Assembly (NCBI GenBank): GCA_018240425.1
Contig: JAFEFU010000047.1
Coordinates: 1-59,779 of the forward strand
DNA length: 59,779 nucleotides
Direction: 5' to 3'
Source: Pseudomonadota bacterium
GTDB lineage: Bacteria; Pseudomonadota; Alphaproteobacteria; Rhodobacterales; Rhodobacteraceae
In this document: piece after piece, positions 52,019 through 59,779 of the stretch
How positions within the stretch are numbered: position 1 is the stretch's first letter
Layout of the letters: each line of letters begins with the position of its first letter
Program-made: the position numbers and the translations under genes
The notes under the pieces: model-generated
Seen by the model: only the letters and a program-made list of their open reading frames with translations
Databases searched by the model: none
What the model was told of the DNA's origin: nothing

Positions 52019-53872
52019 TCAGGTTGCGGGCAGGCCCTGCCCGGCGGGCGCGGGCGGGCTGGCGGCTGGCGCGGCGGCGCGCCTGCGGCCGATGTAGGCT
52101 TCGATCACCGCGGGGTCGGCGCGGATTTCGGCGGGGGTGCCGATGGCGATCTGCCGGCCCTTGTCCAGGACCACGATCCGGTCGCAGAGCCGCATGATGA
52201 GCTTGAGGTCATGTTCGACCACCAGAAGGCCAAGCCGGTGTTCGGCACGGATCCGGCGCAGCACCTCCATGAGCGAGTCGGTCTCGGCCGGGTTCATGCC
52301 TGCGGCAGGTTCGTCCAGCAGCAGGAAGCGCGGGCGCAGCGCCAGCGCGCGGGCGATCTCGAGCCGCCGCTGAGCGCCGTAGGGCAGGGTCGCGGCAATC
52401 CGCGCCGCCTGGCCCGCAAGCCCGACCACATCCAGCGCGGCGCGCGCGGCGGCCACCGGATCGTCGCCGGCACCGGCGACCGAATTCGCGGCGGCGCAGA
52501 CGTTTTCCAGCACGGTCAGGTTCCTGAACAGGCGGATGTTCTGGAAGGTCCGCCCGAGCCCGGCGCGCGGCACATCGTGGACCGCCATCCCCGCGACCGG
52601 CGCACCGCCGATCGCGACCCGCCCCGAACTGGGCGGGACGATGCCGCAGACCGCATTGATCAGTGTCGACTTCCCCGCGCCGTTCGGGCCGATCAGGCCG
52701 ACGACCTCTCCCGGTGTGAGGATGAAGTCCACATCCTCGAGCGCGGTCAGGCCCGCGAACTTCTTGCCGACATGTTCGACCGAGAGGCTGGCATCGACGC
52801 CGGCGGCAGCGGCGGGAGGGGCGGCGGATACCGGCGCCCCGACCGTGTGCGCCTCGTCGAGACCAAGCCGCTCGTCCAGCTCGCGCACGCCGAACAGCCC
52901 TTCGCGCAGGCGGTACATCACCGTCAGGATGACAAGGCCGATGCCGATGTCGGTCAGGCCGAAGACCGGCGGCAGCACGACCGGTCCGAAGGCGCCGCCT
53001 GCCTCGATCCGGCGCAGCACCTCGACCAGCAGCACGATCACCGCCGTGCCGCCGACCGCGCCCGAAACCGTGGTGATGCCGCCGAGGATCAGCATCGAAA
53101 GCAGAAGGAAGGTCAGGTTGAAATAGAAGTCCTTGGGCGAGAAGGCCCCGAGGAAGTGCGCCAAGAGCGCGCCCGAGACCCCGCAGAGCAGCGCGCCAAG
53201 CACGAAGGCGCCGAAACGCAGCCGCACCACATCGACCCCGACCGCGCCGGCGGCGATCTCGTCCTCGCGGGCGGCGCGCAGGCCGAGACCCGCGCGCGAG
53301 CTGCGGTAGAGCCGCGCGATGACGGTGGCGGCCACGGCGCAGGCCAGCACCAGCCACATCGGCACGCCACGCGGAATGCCGAAGAAGGTCTGGCTGCCGC
53401 GGGTGATGTCGGTCGAGGCGACCAGCACCACATGGGTGATGACCAGAAGCCCGAGCGTGGCGATCGAGGCCGCCGACCCCCCGAGCCGCGCAACCGGCAG
53501 GCCGAAGATCACCGCGACCACAAGGACGACGGCCAGCGCCGCCCCGACGGCCACGACCAGCGGCTGCCCCGCCAGTGCCGCGATCCAGCCGGGCAGGTGC
53601 GGCAGCGCCGTCGCCTGCGCGGCCGGTGCGATGGTCAGGAGCGCCGAGGCGTAGGCGCCGATGGCCATGAACGAGGTATGGCCGAAGGACATGATGCCCG
53701 AGTTGCCGGAATAGATCTGGTTGCCGAGGACCGCGACGACATAGATCAGGAACAGCGTCGCCAGCCGGGTGCCCCAGGAAGGCAGGACCGTCTCGGCAAG
53801 GGCGCCGACGATGATCAGCGGCAGCGCCAGCATCGCCGATCCGACCCAGGCCGCCTTTCCGAAATGCCGCAT
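52019..53872 (-). CDS. Fused LivM-type permease and LivG-type ATPase
   Basis: One 617-residue chain carries two transporter parts. Residues 1-330 form an eight- to ten-helix LivM permease (FLIYVVAVLGNQIYSGNSGIMSFGHTSFMAIGAYASA near 41-77, RAAREDEIAAGAVGVDVVRLRFGAFVLGA near 199-227). After a Pro/Ala linker (about 345-358), residues 360-617 form a LivG ATPase with Walker A GPNGAGKST (395-403) and RLEIARALALRP. ATG 53872 was chosen because it gives a normal LivM start and leaves room for a promoter; ATG 53932 would add 20 residues. It is the first gene of the operon, divergent from the RpiR regulator. Confidence 0.9.
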   Translation of the reverse strand: MRHFGKAAWVGSAMLALPLIIVGALAETVLPSWGTRLATLFLIYVVAVLGNQIYSGNSGIMSFGHTSFMAIGAYASALLTIAPAAQATALPHLPGWIAALAGQPLVVAVGAALAVVLVVAVIFGLPVARLGGSAASIATLGLLVITHVVLVASTDITRGSQTFFGIPRGVPMWLVLACAVAATVIARLYRSSRAGLGLRAAREDEIAAGAVGVDVVRLRFGAFVLGALLCGVSGALLAHFLGAFSPKDFYFNLTFLLLSMLILGGITTVSGAVGGTAVIVLLVEVLRRIEAGGAFGPVVLPPVFGLTDIGIGLVILTVMYRLREGLFGVRELDERLGLDEAHTVGAPVSAAPPAAAAGVDASLSVEHVGKKFAGLTALEDVDFILTPGEVVGLIGPNGAGKSTLINAVCGIVPPSSGRVAIGGAPVAGMAVHDVPRAGLGRTFQNIRLFRNLTVLENVCAAANSVAGAGDDPVAAARAALDVVGLAGQAARIAATLPYGAQRRLEIARALALRPRFLLLDEPAAGMNPAETDSLMEVLRRIRAEHRLGLLVVEHDLKLIMRLCDRIVVLDKGRQIAIGTPAEIRADPAVIEAYIGRRRAAAPAASPPAPAGQGLPAT

Positions 53873-53951
53873 TCCCAACAGGCGCCCCCCTACCGACCGG
53901 CCCGCCGCAGCGGTGCCGGCGCCGGTCAGCATGTGCGCCCGCCTCCCGCGT

Positions 53952-53988
53952 GTCAATAACGTTTCATTCGACGCAAGTTTATTGACAA
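53952..53988. promoter_or_regulatory. Inverted-repeat operator between the Liv-type operon and the RpiR regulator gene
   Basis: TGTCAATAA (53952-53960) and TTATTGACA (53980-53988) are perfect inverted 9-mers 19 bp apart. Each arm contains a TTGACA -35 hexamer, one per strand, pointing away from the other. An RpiR dimer bound here could switch both directions; -10 boxes are not obvious. Confidence 0.55.
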
Positions 53989-54041
53989 ATGTAACGGATG
54001 TTCCCACGATGCCGCATGAGCTTGTGCAAGGACGATGGCGC

Positions 54042-54926
54042 ATGGCGATCCGCGACCGCCTGACCGATGGCAATGTGACGCTGACCCGTTCCGACCTGAA
54101 GGTCGCGCGGGTGCTCTTGTCCAGCTATCCGGCGGCGGGGCTGAACACCGTGGCCCATCTGGCGCAGGCGGCGGGGGTCTCCGGTCCGACCGTGGTCCGC
54201 TTCGTCGCGCGGCTGGGGTTCGAGGGCTATCCCGATTTCCAGCAGGCGCTGCTGGCCGAGGTACAGGAGCGGATGTCCTCGCCGCTGTCGATGATGGCGG
54301 CGGGCAAGGGGGCGGTGCCGCCCGACAACCTCTATCGCGAATCGCTGCATGCCGCCGCGCTGGCGGTCGAGGGCGCGATGTCGATGCAGCCCTCGGCGGG
54401 ATTCGACCGGGCGGTGGATCTCGCCGCCGATCCGGCGCTGTCCGTCCAGTGCATCGGCGGGCGCTTTTCGGGCTATCTGGCCGGGATGCTGTGGTCGCAC
54501 CTCAAGCAGCTGCGCCCCGGCTGCCACTGGGTGAAAGGCACGCGCGCCGACCAGGTGGATGCGTTGGTCGATATCGGGCGGCGCGACCTTGTCATCGTCT
54601 ACGACTATCGCCGCTATCAGGTCGACACAATCCGCTTCGCGAAGACCGCCGCGGCGCAGGGGGCACGCATCGTGCTGTTCACCGACCCCTGGGCCTCGCC
54701 GATCGCCGGAGTTGCGGACGCGATCCTGACCGCGCCGGTCGAAAGCCTTTCGCCCTATGACACGATGGTGCCTGCGCTGGCACAGACCGAGGCGCTGATC
54801 GCGGCGCTGACGGTGCGGCTGGCCGGCCGGTCGCGCGGGCGGATCGAGAAGATGGAAACCCTGCGCCGCGCGTCGTCGGTCACCGAGGACGCGCTTGGCG
54901 CGGCAGGACAGGGAGATGTCGAGTGA
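54042..54926 (+). CDS. MurR/RpiR-family transcriptional regulator
   Basis: This 294-residue protein has an N-terminal RpiR helix-turn-helix (LKVARVLLSSYPAAGLNTVAHLAQAAGVSGPTVVRFVARLGFEGYPDFQ, residues about 19-67) and a C-terminal SIS domain (CIGGRFSGYLAGMLWSHL, DLVIVYDYRRYQVDTIRFAKTAAAQGARIVLFTD). The start at 54042 has AAGGA 9 nt upstream; ATG 54009 has none. The gene opens a rightward operon of coupled enzyme genes and is divergent from the Liv-type transporter, so it probably controls both. Confidence 0.87.
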   Translation: MAIRDRLTDGNVTLTRSDLKVARVLLSSYPAAGLNTVAHLAQAAGVSGPTVVRFVARLGFEGYPDFQQALLAEVQERMSSPLSMMAAGKGAVPPDNLYRESLHAAALAVEGAMSMQPSAGFDRAVDLAADPALSVQCIGGRFSGYLAGMLWSHLKQLRPGCHWVKGTRADQVDALVDIGRRDLVIVYDYRRYQVDTIRFAKTAAAQGARIVLFTDPWASPIAGVADAILTAPVESLSPYDTMVPALAQTEALIAALTVRLAGRSRGRIEKMETLRRASSVTEDALGAAGQGDVE

Positions 54927-55594
54927 CGGAGTTTTCGATCGAGTTCGGCGGCCAGACCATCCGCCGGTCGAGCGCCTACGAGAAGGGGCGGGTCACCTTC
55001 CTCCTGGTCGACATGCAGCGCATCTGGGCCGAGCCGATGATGGACCCGACCCACCCGCATCCGGCCGACGGCTATTTCATGCGCCGCGTCCACGGCAGCG
55101 TGATTCCCAACCAGGTGCGCATCCTGAACGCCTGCCGCGCCGCGGGCGAGAACGTGGTCCATACGATCATCGAAAGCCTGACCGCCGACGGACGCGACCG
55201 GTCGCTCGACCACAAGCTGTCGAACATGCATGTCCCGAAGGGGGCGCCCGAAGGGGCGATCGTCGCGCCGCTGACGCCCGCCGAGAACGAGCCGGTGCTG
55301 CCGAAGTCGTCGTCCGGCCTCTTCAACTCGACCAATGCCGACTATGTCCTGCGCAACCTCGACACGAAGTTCCTCATCATCGCAGGGATCGTCACCGACC
55401 AGTGCGTCGACATGGCGGTGCGCGATGCCTCCGACCGCGGCTATCTGGTGACGCTGGTCGAGGATGCCTGCGCCACCTACACGCCCGAGCGGCACGAGGC
55501 GGCGCTCGGCGCCTATGGCGGCTATTGCTGGATCACCGACACCGACACCGTGGTGGCGCGGCTTGCCGCGCTGGCGGGCGGGGCGCGCCGATGA
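54923..55594 (+). CDS. Isochorismatase-family cysteine hydrolase
   Basis: This 223-residue enzyme has the amidohydrolase triad: Asp30 in LLVDMQ, Lys128 in LPKSSSG and Cys161 in GIVTDQCVDMAVRDA, with a G-x-V-T/cis-peptide segment before the Cys. Family members hydrolyse N-carbamoyl groups, nicotinamide, ureidoacrylate or isochorismate. The gene overlaps rpiR by 4 bp at its start and the glutamine-synthetase-like gene by 4 bp at its end, so it is part of one pathway. An amide or carbamoyl bond in the imported compound is the likely target. Confidence 0.88.
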   Translation: MTEFSIEFGGQTIRRSSAYEKGRVTFLLVDMQRIWAEPMMDPTHPHPADGYFMRRVHGSVIPNQVRILNACRAAGENVVHTIIESLTADGRDRSLDHKLSNMHVPKGAPEGAIVAPLTPAENEPVLPKSSSGLFNSTNADYVLRNLDTKFLIIAGIVTDQCVDMAVRDASDRGYLVTLVEDACATYTPERHEAALGAYGGYCWITDTDTVVARLAALAGGARR

Positions 55595-56916
55595 TCGGGC
55601 CCGCCCCCGAGGAGCTGGTGAGCCTTGTCACCACCGACATCGCCGCGATCACCCGGGGCCGGTCCGTCGCGGCGCGCGACCTCGAGGCGGCGATGGACCG
55701 GGGCGTGGGCTGGGTGCCCGCGAACCTTGCGCTCACCCCCTTCGACGAGATCGCGAGCCCCAATCCCTTCGGATCGGCCGGCGACCTGCGGCTGATCCCC
55801 GATCCGGCGGCAAAGGTGCGGGTGACGGCCATTCCCGACATGTCGCCGCTGCATTTCTACCATAGCGACATCACCAGCCTGGACGGCCGCCCTTGGGAGG
55901 GCTGCGTCCGCTCGATGCTGAAGGCGGCGGTGGCCGATCTCGAGGCCGAAACCGGTCTGCGCGTCGTCGCCGCCTTCGAGCAGGAATTCCAGATCCTCGG
56001 CGCGGACTGGCCGGCTGCGCCGTCCTTCTCGCTCATGGCGCAGCGGCGGGCCGATCCGTTCGGGCCGCTCTTGGTCGCGGCGCTGCGCGAGGCGGGGGCC
56101 GATCCCGAAACCTTCCTGCCCGAATACGGGCGCGACCAGTTCGAGATCGTCTGCGGGCCGGCGGCGGCGCTGGCGGCAGCCGACCGGGCGGTGACGATCC
56201 GCGAAGTCACCCGCGAGCTTGCCGCCCAGTTCGGCTGGCGGGCAACCTTTGCGCCCAAGACCGATCCCGACGGCGTCGGCAACGGCGTCCACATCCACCT
56301 GAGCCTTGCCGACCGCGACGGCCGCCCTGTCACCTTCGATCCCGCGCGCCCCGGCCGCCTGTCGGAACGCGCCGGCGCCTTCGCCGCCGGCATCGTCCGC
56401 CACCTGCCGGCGCTGACCGCCATCACCGCGCCCTCGGTCCTGTCCTACATGCGTCTCCAGCCGCACCACTGGGCCGCCGCCTGGACCACGCTTGGCGAGA
56501 AGGACCGCGAGGCCACGCTCAGGATCTGCCCGACATCGGAGCGCCCCGGCCATGACCCCTCGCGCGCCTTCAACATGGAGTTCCGCGCCGCCGACGCCAC
56601 GGCCAGCCCGCACCTGGCGCTGGCGCTGCTGATCCGCGCCGGGCTGGAGGGGTTGCGCGCCTCGCTGCCGCAGCCGCCGATCACCCGCGGCGATCCGGCC
56701 GACCTGACCGCGGCGGACCGCGCGGCGCAAGGCATCCAGCGGCTGCCGGGCAGCCTCCACGACGCGCTGGCGGCGCTTGACGCGGATCCGGTGGTCAAGG
56801 GCTGGCTCAGCCCCACCTTCCTTGACTGCTACCTGGCCATGAAGCGCAAGGAGATCGAGATCGTGGCCGGTCTCGACGGCCACGCGCTCTGCGGCCGCTA
56901 CGCGGCTGTCTACTGA
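55591..56916 (+). CDS. Glutamine synthetase-family ligase (gamma-glutamylamine synthetase-like)
   Basis: This 441-residue member of the glutamine synthetase superfamily has metal-binding FEQEFQIL near 129, the ATP/substrate loop GNGVHIHLSL near 230, the RICP arginine segment (ATLRICPTSE) and MEFRAADATASPHLALALLIRAGLEGL near the end. It is more like GlnT/PuuA-type amine ligases than GlnA: the beta-grasp start is short and no adenylylation-site sequence is obvious. It would join glutamate's gamma-carboxyl to an amine. It lies between the cysteine hydrolase (4-bp overlap) and an N-formylglutamate amidohydrolase-like gene. Confidence 0.87.
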   Translation: MIGPAPEELVSLVTTDIAAITRGRSVAARDLEAAMDRGVGWVPANLALTPFDEIASPNPFGSAGDLRLIPDPAAKVRVTAIPDMSPLHFYHSDITSLDGRPWEGCVRSMLKAAVADLEAETGLRVVAAFEQEFQILGADWPAAPSFSLMAQRRADPFGPLLVAALREAGADPETFLPEYGRDQFEIVCGPAAALAAADRAVTIREVTRELAAQFGWRATFAPKTDPDGVGNGVHIHLSLADRDGRPVTFDPARPGRLSERAGAFAAGIVRHLPALTAITAPSVLSYMRLQPHHWAAAWTTLGEKDREATLRICPTSERPGHDPSRAFNMEFRAADATASPHLALALLIRAGLEGLRASLPQPPITRGDPADLTAADRAAQGIQRLPGSLHDALAALDADPVVKGWLSPTFLDCYLAMKRKEIEIVAGLDGHALCGRYAAVY

Positions 56917-56930
56917 CGAGGGACCGGGCC

Positions 56931-57725
56931 ATGACCGAACCCTTCCTTGCCGCCGACGAACCGCCGGCCTACGCGGTGGTCAATCCCGACGGCGGCTCGC
57001 CCTATGTGCTCCTGTGCGAACACGCCTCGCCGCGCATCCCGCGCCGGCTGGGCAACCTTGGCCTGCCCCGGGCCGAGCGCCACCGGCACATCGGCTGGGA
57101 CATCGGCGCGCAGGCGCTGGCGCTTGGCCTTTCGGCGGCGCTGGACGCGCCCCTGTTCCTGACCTGCTATTCGCGGCTGGTGATCGACTGCAACCGGCCG
57201 CTCGGCGCGGCCTCGCTGATGCCGGAGCTCAGCGAGACCACCGTGGTGCCCGGCAACCGCGGCCTGACGGCGGCGGCGCGGCAGGAACGGATCGAGGCAC
57301 TGCACCGCCCCTATCACGCGGCGGTGGCGCGGCGGCTGGATGCGCGGCAGGCAGCCGGGATACCGACGCTGGTGGTGGGGGTCCATTCCTTCACGCCCCG
57401 CTTCAAGGGGCAGGCCCGGCCCTGGCACGCCGGCATCCTGTTCGCCGGAGCCCGGGCCTTCGGACAGGCGCTGATCGCATCGCTGGCCGAGGATCGCGCG
57501 CTGTCGGTCGCCGCCAACGAGCCCTACCGCATCGACGGCGACGACTATACCGTGCCCGTGCATGGCGATGCGCGCGGTCTGCCGGCGGCGCTGCTGGAAA
57601 TCCGCCACGACCTGATCGACGACATGGCGGGCGTGGGCGACTGGACCCTGCGCCTGGCCAGTGCCCTGCGCGAGGCCGAAGGTCATGCATCATGCGGGCG
57701 CGCGATGGCGGAGAGGGCGCGATGA
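56931..57725 (+). CDS. N-formylglutamate amidohydrolase-family protein
   Basis: This 264-residue protein of the FGase family has LLCEHASPRIPRRLG (metal-ligand region) near the start, YSRLVIDCNRP, GVHSFTPRF and EIRHDLIDDMAGV. The classical enzyme (HutG) frees glutamate from N-formylglutamate in histidine breakdown, but no other hut gene is present. In this operon it could instead cleave a gamma-glutamyl or similar N-acyl-glutamate intermediate produced by the preceding ligase. The gene overlaps the aminotransferase gene by 4 bp. Confidence 0.87.
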   Translation: MTEPFLAADEPPAYAVVNPDGGSPYVLLCEHASPRIPRRLGNLGLPRAERHRHIGWDIGAQALALGLSAALDAPLFLTCYSRLVIDCNRPLGAASLMPELSETTVVPGNRGLTAAARQERIEALHRPYHAAVARRLDARQAAGIPTLVVGVHSFTPRFKGQARPWHAGILFAGARAFGQALIASLAEDRALSVAANEPYRIDGDDYTVPVHGDARGLPAALLEIRHDLIDDMAGVGDWTLRLASALREAEGHASCGRAMAERAR

Positions 57726-59026
57726 CCGGATACGGGCGCGACGCCGCGGCCCTGGCAGGGGTGCAGAAGCTGCGCTTCTTTCCCCAGTCCGTGACCGGCG
57801 GCAGCGGCGCGCGGCTCCGCTCCGACGACGGGCGCGAGCTGATCGACCTCTCGGGCGCCTGGGGCGCGGCCAGCCTCGGCTACGGCCACCCGGCACTGGT
57901 CGCGGCGGTCAGCCGCGCGGTGGCCGATCCGGCGGGGGCCAGCGTCCTGTCCTCGGCCAACGCCCCGGCGACGGCGCTGGCAGAGCGGCTGCTGGCGCTG
58001 TTCCCCGCACCCTGGGCGCAGAAGGTCTGGCTCGGTCATTCCGGGTCGGACGCCAACGAATGTGCGCTGCGCGTGGCCCGGCTGGCGACGGGCCGGACGG
58101 GGGTGATCGCCTTTCGCGGCGCCTATCACGGCGGCACGATGGGGTCGATGTCGGTCTCGGGCCACTCGGTGCACGAGGGCGCCGACAAGGCGGCGGGGCT
58201 GATCCAGCTTGCCTTCCCCGACCCCTACCGCGACCCGCCGGCGGCTGGGGACGCCGTGCTGGCCGGGCTCGAGGCGCGGCTGGCCGAGGCCGGCCCGGAC
58301 ACCGTCGCCGCCTGCTTCATCGAACCGATCCAGTCCGATGGCGGGCTGATCGTGCCGCCGCCGGGGTTCCTCGCGCGCCTCGCGGCGATCTGCGCGCGCC
58401 ACGGAATCCTGACCGTCTGCGACGAGGTCAAGGTGGGCCTTGCCCGCTCCGGGCGGCTGCACTGCTTTGAACACGAGGGTTTCCGACCCGACATCCTGGT
58501 CCTTGGCAAGGGGCTGGGCGGCGGGCTGCCGCTGTCGGCGGTGATCGGCCCTGACCGGGTGATGGACTGCGCCACCGCCTTCGCGATGCAGACGCTGCAC
58601 GGCAATCCGGTCTGCGCCGCGGCGGGGATCGCGGTGCTGGACACGATCGCGGCCGAGGGGCTGGCGGCGCGGGCCGAGGCGCAAGGTGCGCGGTTGCGCG
58701 CGGGGCTGTCGCGGCTGGCCGCGCGCCATGCGCTGATCGGCGACGTGCGTGGCCGCGGCCTGGCGCTCGGCATCGAGCTGGTGACCGACCGGGACGTGCG
58801 TACACCGGCCGCGCCGCAGGCGGCCCAGGTCGTCTACCGCGCGCACCAGCTGGGATTGGTCCTCTACTATGTCGGCATGCGGTCGAACGTGCTCGAGCTG
58901 ACCCCGCCGCTGGTCCTGGCCGGGGACGACATCGCCGCGGCGCTCGACATCCTCGACCACGCCCTCACCGATGTCGCCGCCGGGCGGGTCGACGCCGGCG
59001 CCGTGCGCGCCTTCGCAGGCTGGTAA
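57722..59026 (+). CDS. Class III (omega-amino acid type) aminotransferase
   Basis: This 434-residue PLP enzyme has SGAWGAASLGYGHPALV near the start, GSDANECALRVAR, FIEPIQSDGGLIVPPPGF, VCDEVKVGLARSG and the PLP lysine Lys263 in VLGKGLGGGLPLSAVIG. It transfers the amino group from a terminal amine or beta/gamma-amino acid to 2-oxoacid acceptors. As the last gene of the coupled set it is the natural step after deprotection of an amine. Substrate class is clear; substrate identity is not. Confidence 0.9.
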   Translation: MTGYGRDAAALAGVQKLRFFPQSVTGGSGARLRSDDGRELIDLSGAWGAASLGYGHPALVAAVSRAVADPAGASVLSSANAPATALAERLLALFPAPWAQKVWLGHSGSDANECALRVARLATGRTGVIAFRGAYHGGTMGSMSVSGHSVHEGADKAAGLIQLAFPDPYRDPPAAGDAVLAGLEARLAEAGPDTVAACFIEPIQSDGGLIVPPPGFLARLAAICARHGILTVCDEVKVGLARSGRLHCFEHEGFRPDILVLGKGLGGGLPLSAVIGPDRVMDCATAFAMQTLHGNPVCAAAGIAVLDTIAAEGLAARAEAQGARLRAGLSRLAARHALIGDVRGRGLALGIELVTDRDVRTPAAPQAAQVVYRAHQLGLVLYYVGMRSNVLELTPPLVLAGDDIAAALDILDHALTDVAAGRVDAGAVRAFAGW

Positions 59027-59634
59027 GGCCCGACGCCGCCCTTGCGTCATGCCCGAAATTCTGAAATTAGCGATAACTTAGCAAAATCAATATGATACAT
59101 AACTTTCCTTATCGGACTCAACCAAAATGCCTATCGGTGCAAAGGGCCATCATGCAAGCATGACAGGCAGCATCCGAGCCGGGCGCACCGCTCCACCCTT
59201 GCTGCCATGACCCCCCCCGGTCAGCTGGCGACCGGCGGGTCTGGAACACTCGTCCGAATTACCGATGCGGTGAACACGATCAGGCCGCCCTGATCGTCTG
59301 CGGCGCTCGGCCGGAACGGCGGACGTGACCGCCGCCCGACACCATGAACTCGCCGCGTTCGATCTCGATGTCGCCTGCCGTTCGGCTTGAGGACTCGGGT
59401 ACCCCGCGCACCATCCTCCGCCGTTTCGGGCATGGCGACAGTCAGTCGCCCGGAAATTCCTCGATCGCGCACCTGCCGCGTTTCCGCGCCGCCGGCAACC
59501 GACCCACGTCCTCTCCACAAGCGACGAGGACATGTCCATGACCAGACAGGCTTCACCGGCAGAGCAGCACGCCCGAGACCTCGACCAGTTCCATACGCCA
59601 CCGGCGGTCGTGGCTCTCTCTCTCGCAGAGCTTC
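59027..59634. other. Gene-poor right end of the window
   Basis: No convincing gene was found in these 608 bases. The first 120 bases are AT-rich (59055-59135) and promoter-like, contrasting with the GC-rich coding DNA on both sides, and contain one copy of the half-site TTATCGGAC (59110-59118) and the dyad CATGC-AA-GCATG (59153-59164). The remainder is GC-rich with frequent stops in all frames. Two short antisense frames here look like chance overlaps. This may be old mobile-element debris leading to the IS3 fragment. Confidence 0.5.
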
Positions 59635-59779
59635 ATGCGCGGACCTGTCGCCGAGCGCGGATTGCGGGCCTTCCGCAGCCGTCCGGCCAGTCGCAGGCAG
59701 TGCATGGACATGGTGGTTCTGGCGCATATCAAGGAGCAGTCGCGCCTGAGCCTGGGCAGCTATGGCCGCCCGAGGATGA
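59635..59779 (+). pseudogene. IS3-type OrfB transposase, broken 5' fragment at the window edge
   Basis: The visible frame ends with GLRAFRSRPASRRQ and MDMVVLAHIKEQSRLSLGSYGRPRM, a recognisable IS3-family OrfB block before the DDE core (the SLGSYGRPRM-type segment). The usual M-C-R-x-L-x-V-S-x-R-G segment just before it is not readable in one frame, suggesting a frameshift or small deletion. No OrfA is seen upstream, so this is probably a decayed copy; the rest lies outside the window. Confidence 0.5.

Noticed and set aside
56931..57725. Histidine utilisation (hut) operon
   Set aside because: Only an FGase-like gene is present; no hutH, hutU, hutI or hutF is nearby, and the neighbours are a ligase and aminotransferase.
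59150..59727. Two overlapping leftward frames (129 and 168 codons) at the right end
   Set aside because: Arg/Ser/Pro-rich, no start signal and no family; both are opposite a stretch that ends in a transposase remnant.
1..59779. CRISPR arrays, rRNA and tRNA genes
   Set aside because: No regularly spaced 25-40-bp direct repeats were seen and no cloverleaf or rRNA-like stretch was recognised by reading; a tRNAscan/Infernal run would settle small RNAs.

Overview
The window is GC-rich alphaproteobacterial DNA, most like the Rhodobacterales (Paracoccus/Rhodobacter/Rhodovulum type). The signs are a chvE-gguABC sugar locus, a plasmid-type ScpB/DUF1403 pair, and a replication module made of parAB head-to-head with a DnaA-like initiator. 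That module at 12.1-15.8 kb, three toxin-antitoxin modules, a tyrosine recombinase and the dense packing of transport and catabolic operons indicate a large plasmid or chromid rather than the main chromosome. The assignment rests on recognised protein families, not on a database search.

Layout. 0-6.1 kb: sugar-acid dehydratase fragment, gguC, gguB, gguA and chvE (one leftward sugar-uptake and oxidation operon) with the divergent LysR gene gbpR. 6.1-8.0 kb: acetoacetate decarboxylase coupled to a patatin-like phospholipase. 8.2-9.7 kb: scpB and DUF1403. 9.75-15.8 kb: plasmid backbone, namely a recombination-site-like inverted repeat, ccdAB, a tyrosine recombinase, phd/parE, parB, parA, a candidate origin with iterons, and a DnaA-like initiator. 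Five copies of a 16-bp palindrome (one imperfect) spread through parAB are the probable centromere.

15.8-23.9 kb: a TetR/BetI-like regulator and a six-gene leftward operon (CocE/NonD hydrolase, peptide-type ABC transporter). 23.94-26.01 kb: an intact 2063-bp IS1595-family element with exact 8-bp target duplications and a higBA-like passenger. 26.4-30.1 kb: a trimethylamine-dehydrogenase-like flavoprotein coupled to an MttB-family protein. 30.2-41.4 kb: HisC-like aminotransferase, GntR regulator, enoyl-CoA hydratase, AcuI-like reductase, fused indolepyruvate:ferredoxin oxidoreductase, nucleoside hydrolase and a polar amino acid ABC transporter. Three promoters here share an AT-rich operator-like element.

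41.4-49.2 kb: ProXWV betaine uptake with a TetR gene, divergent from an N-demethylase-like flavoprotein and a fused aconitase-X (cis-3-hydroxyproline dehydratase type). Together these suggest catabolism of a methylated hydroxyproline. 49.2-59.0 kb: a branched-chain-type ABC transporter with a fused permease-ATPase, an RpiR regulator, and a tightly coupled set of cysteine hydrolase, glutamine-synthetase-like ligase, N-formylglutamate amidohydrolase-like enzyme and class III aminotransferase, which reads as a gamma-glutamylation-type catabolic pathway of unknown substrate. The last 0.75 kb has no confident gene until a broken IS3-type transposase fragment at the edge.

Overall the segment is an accessory nutrient-scavenging replicon: five ABC uptake systems, each beside the enzymes and regulator likely to use its cargo.
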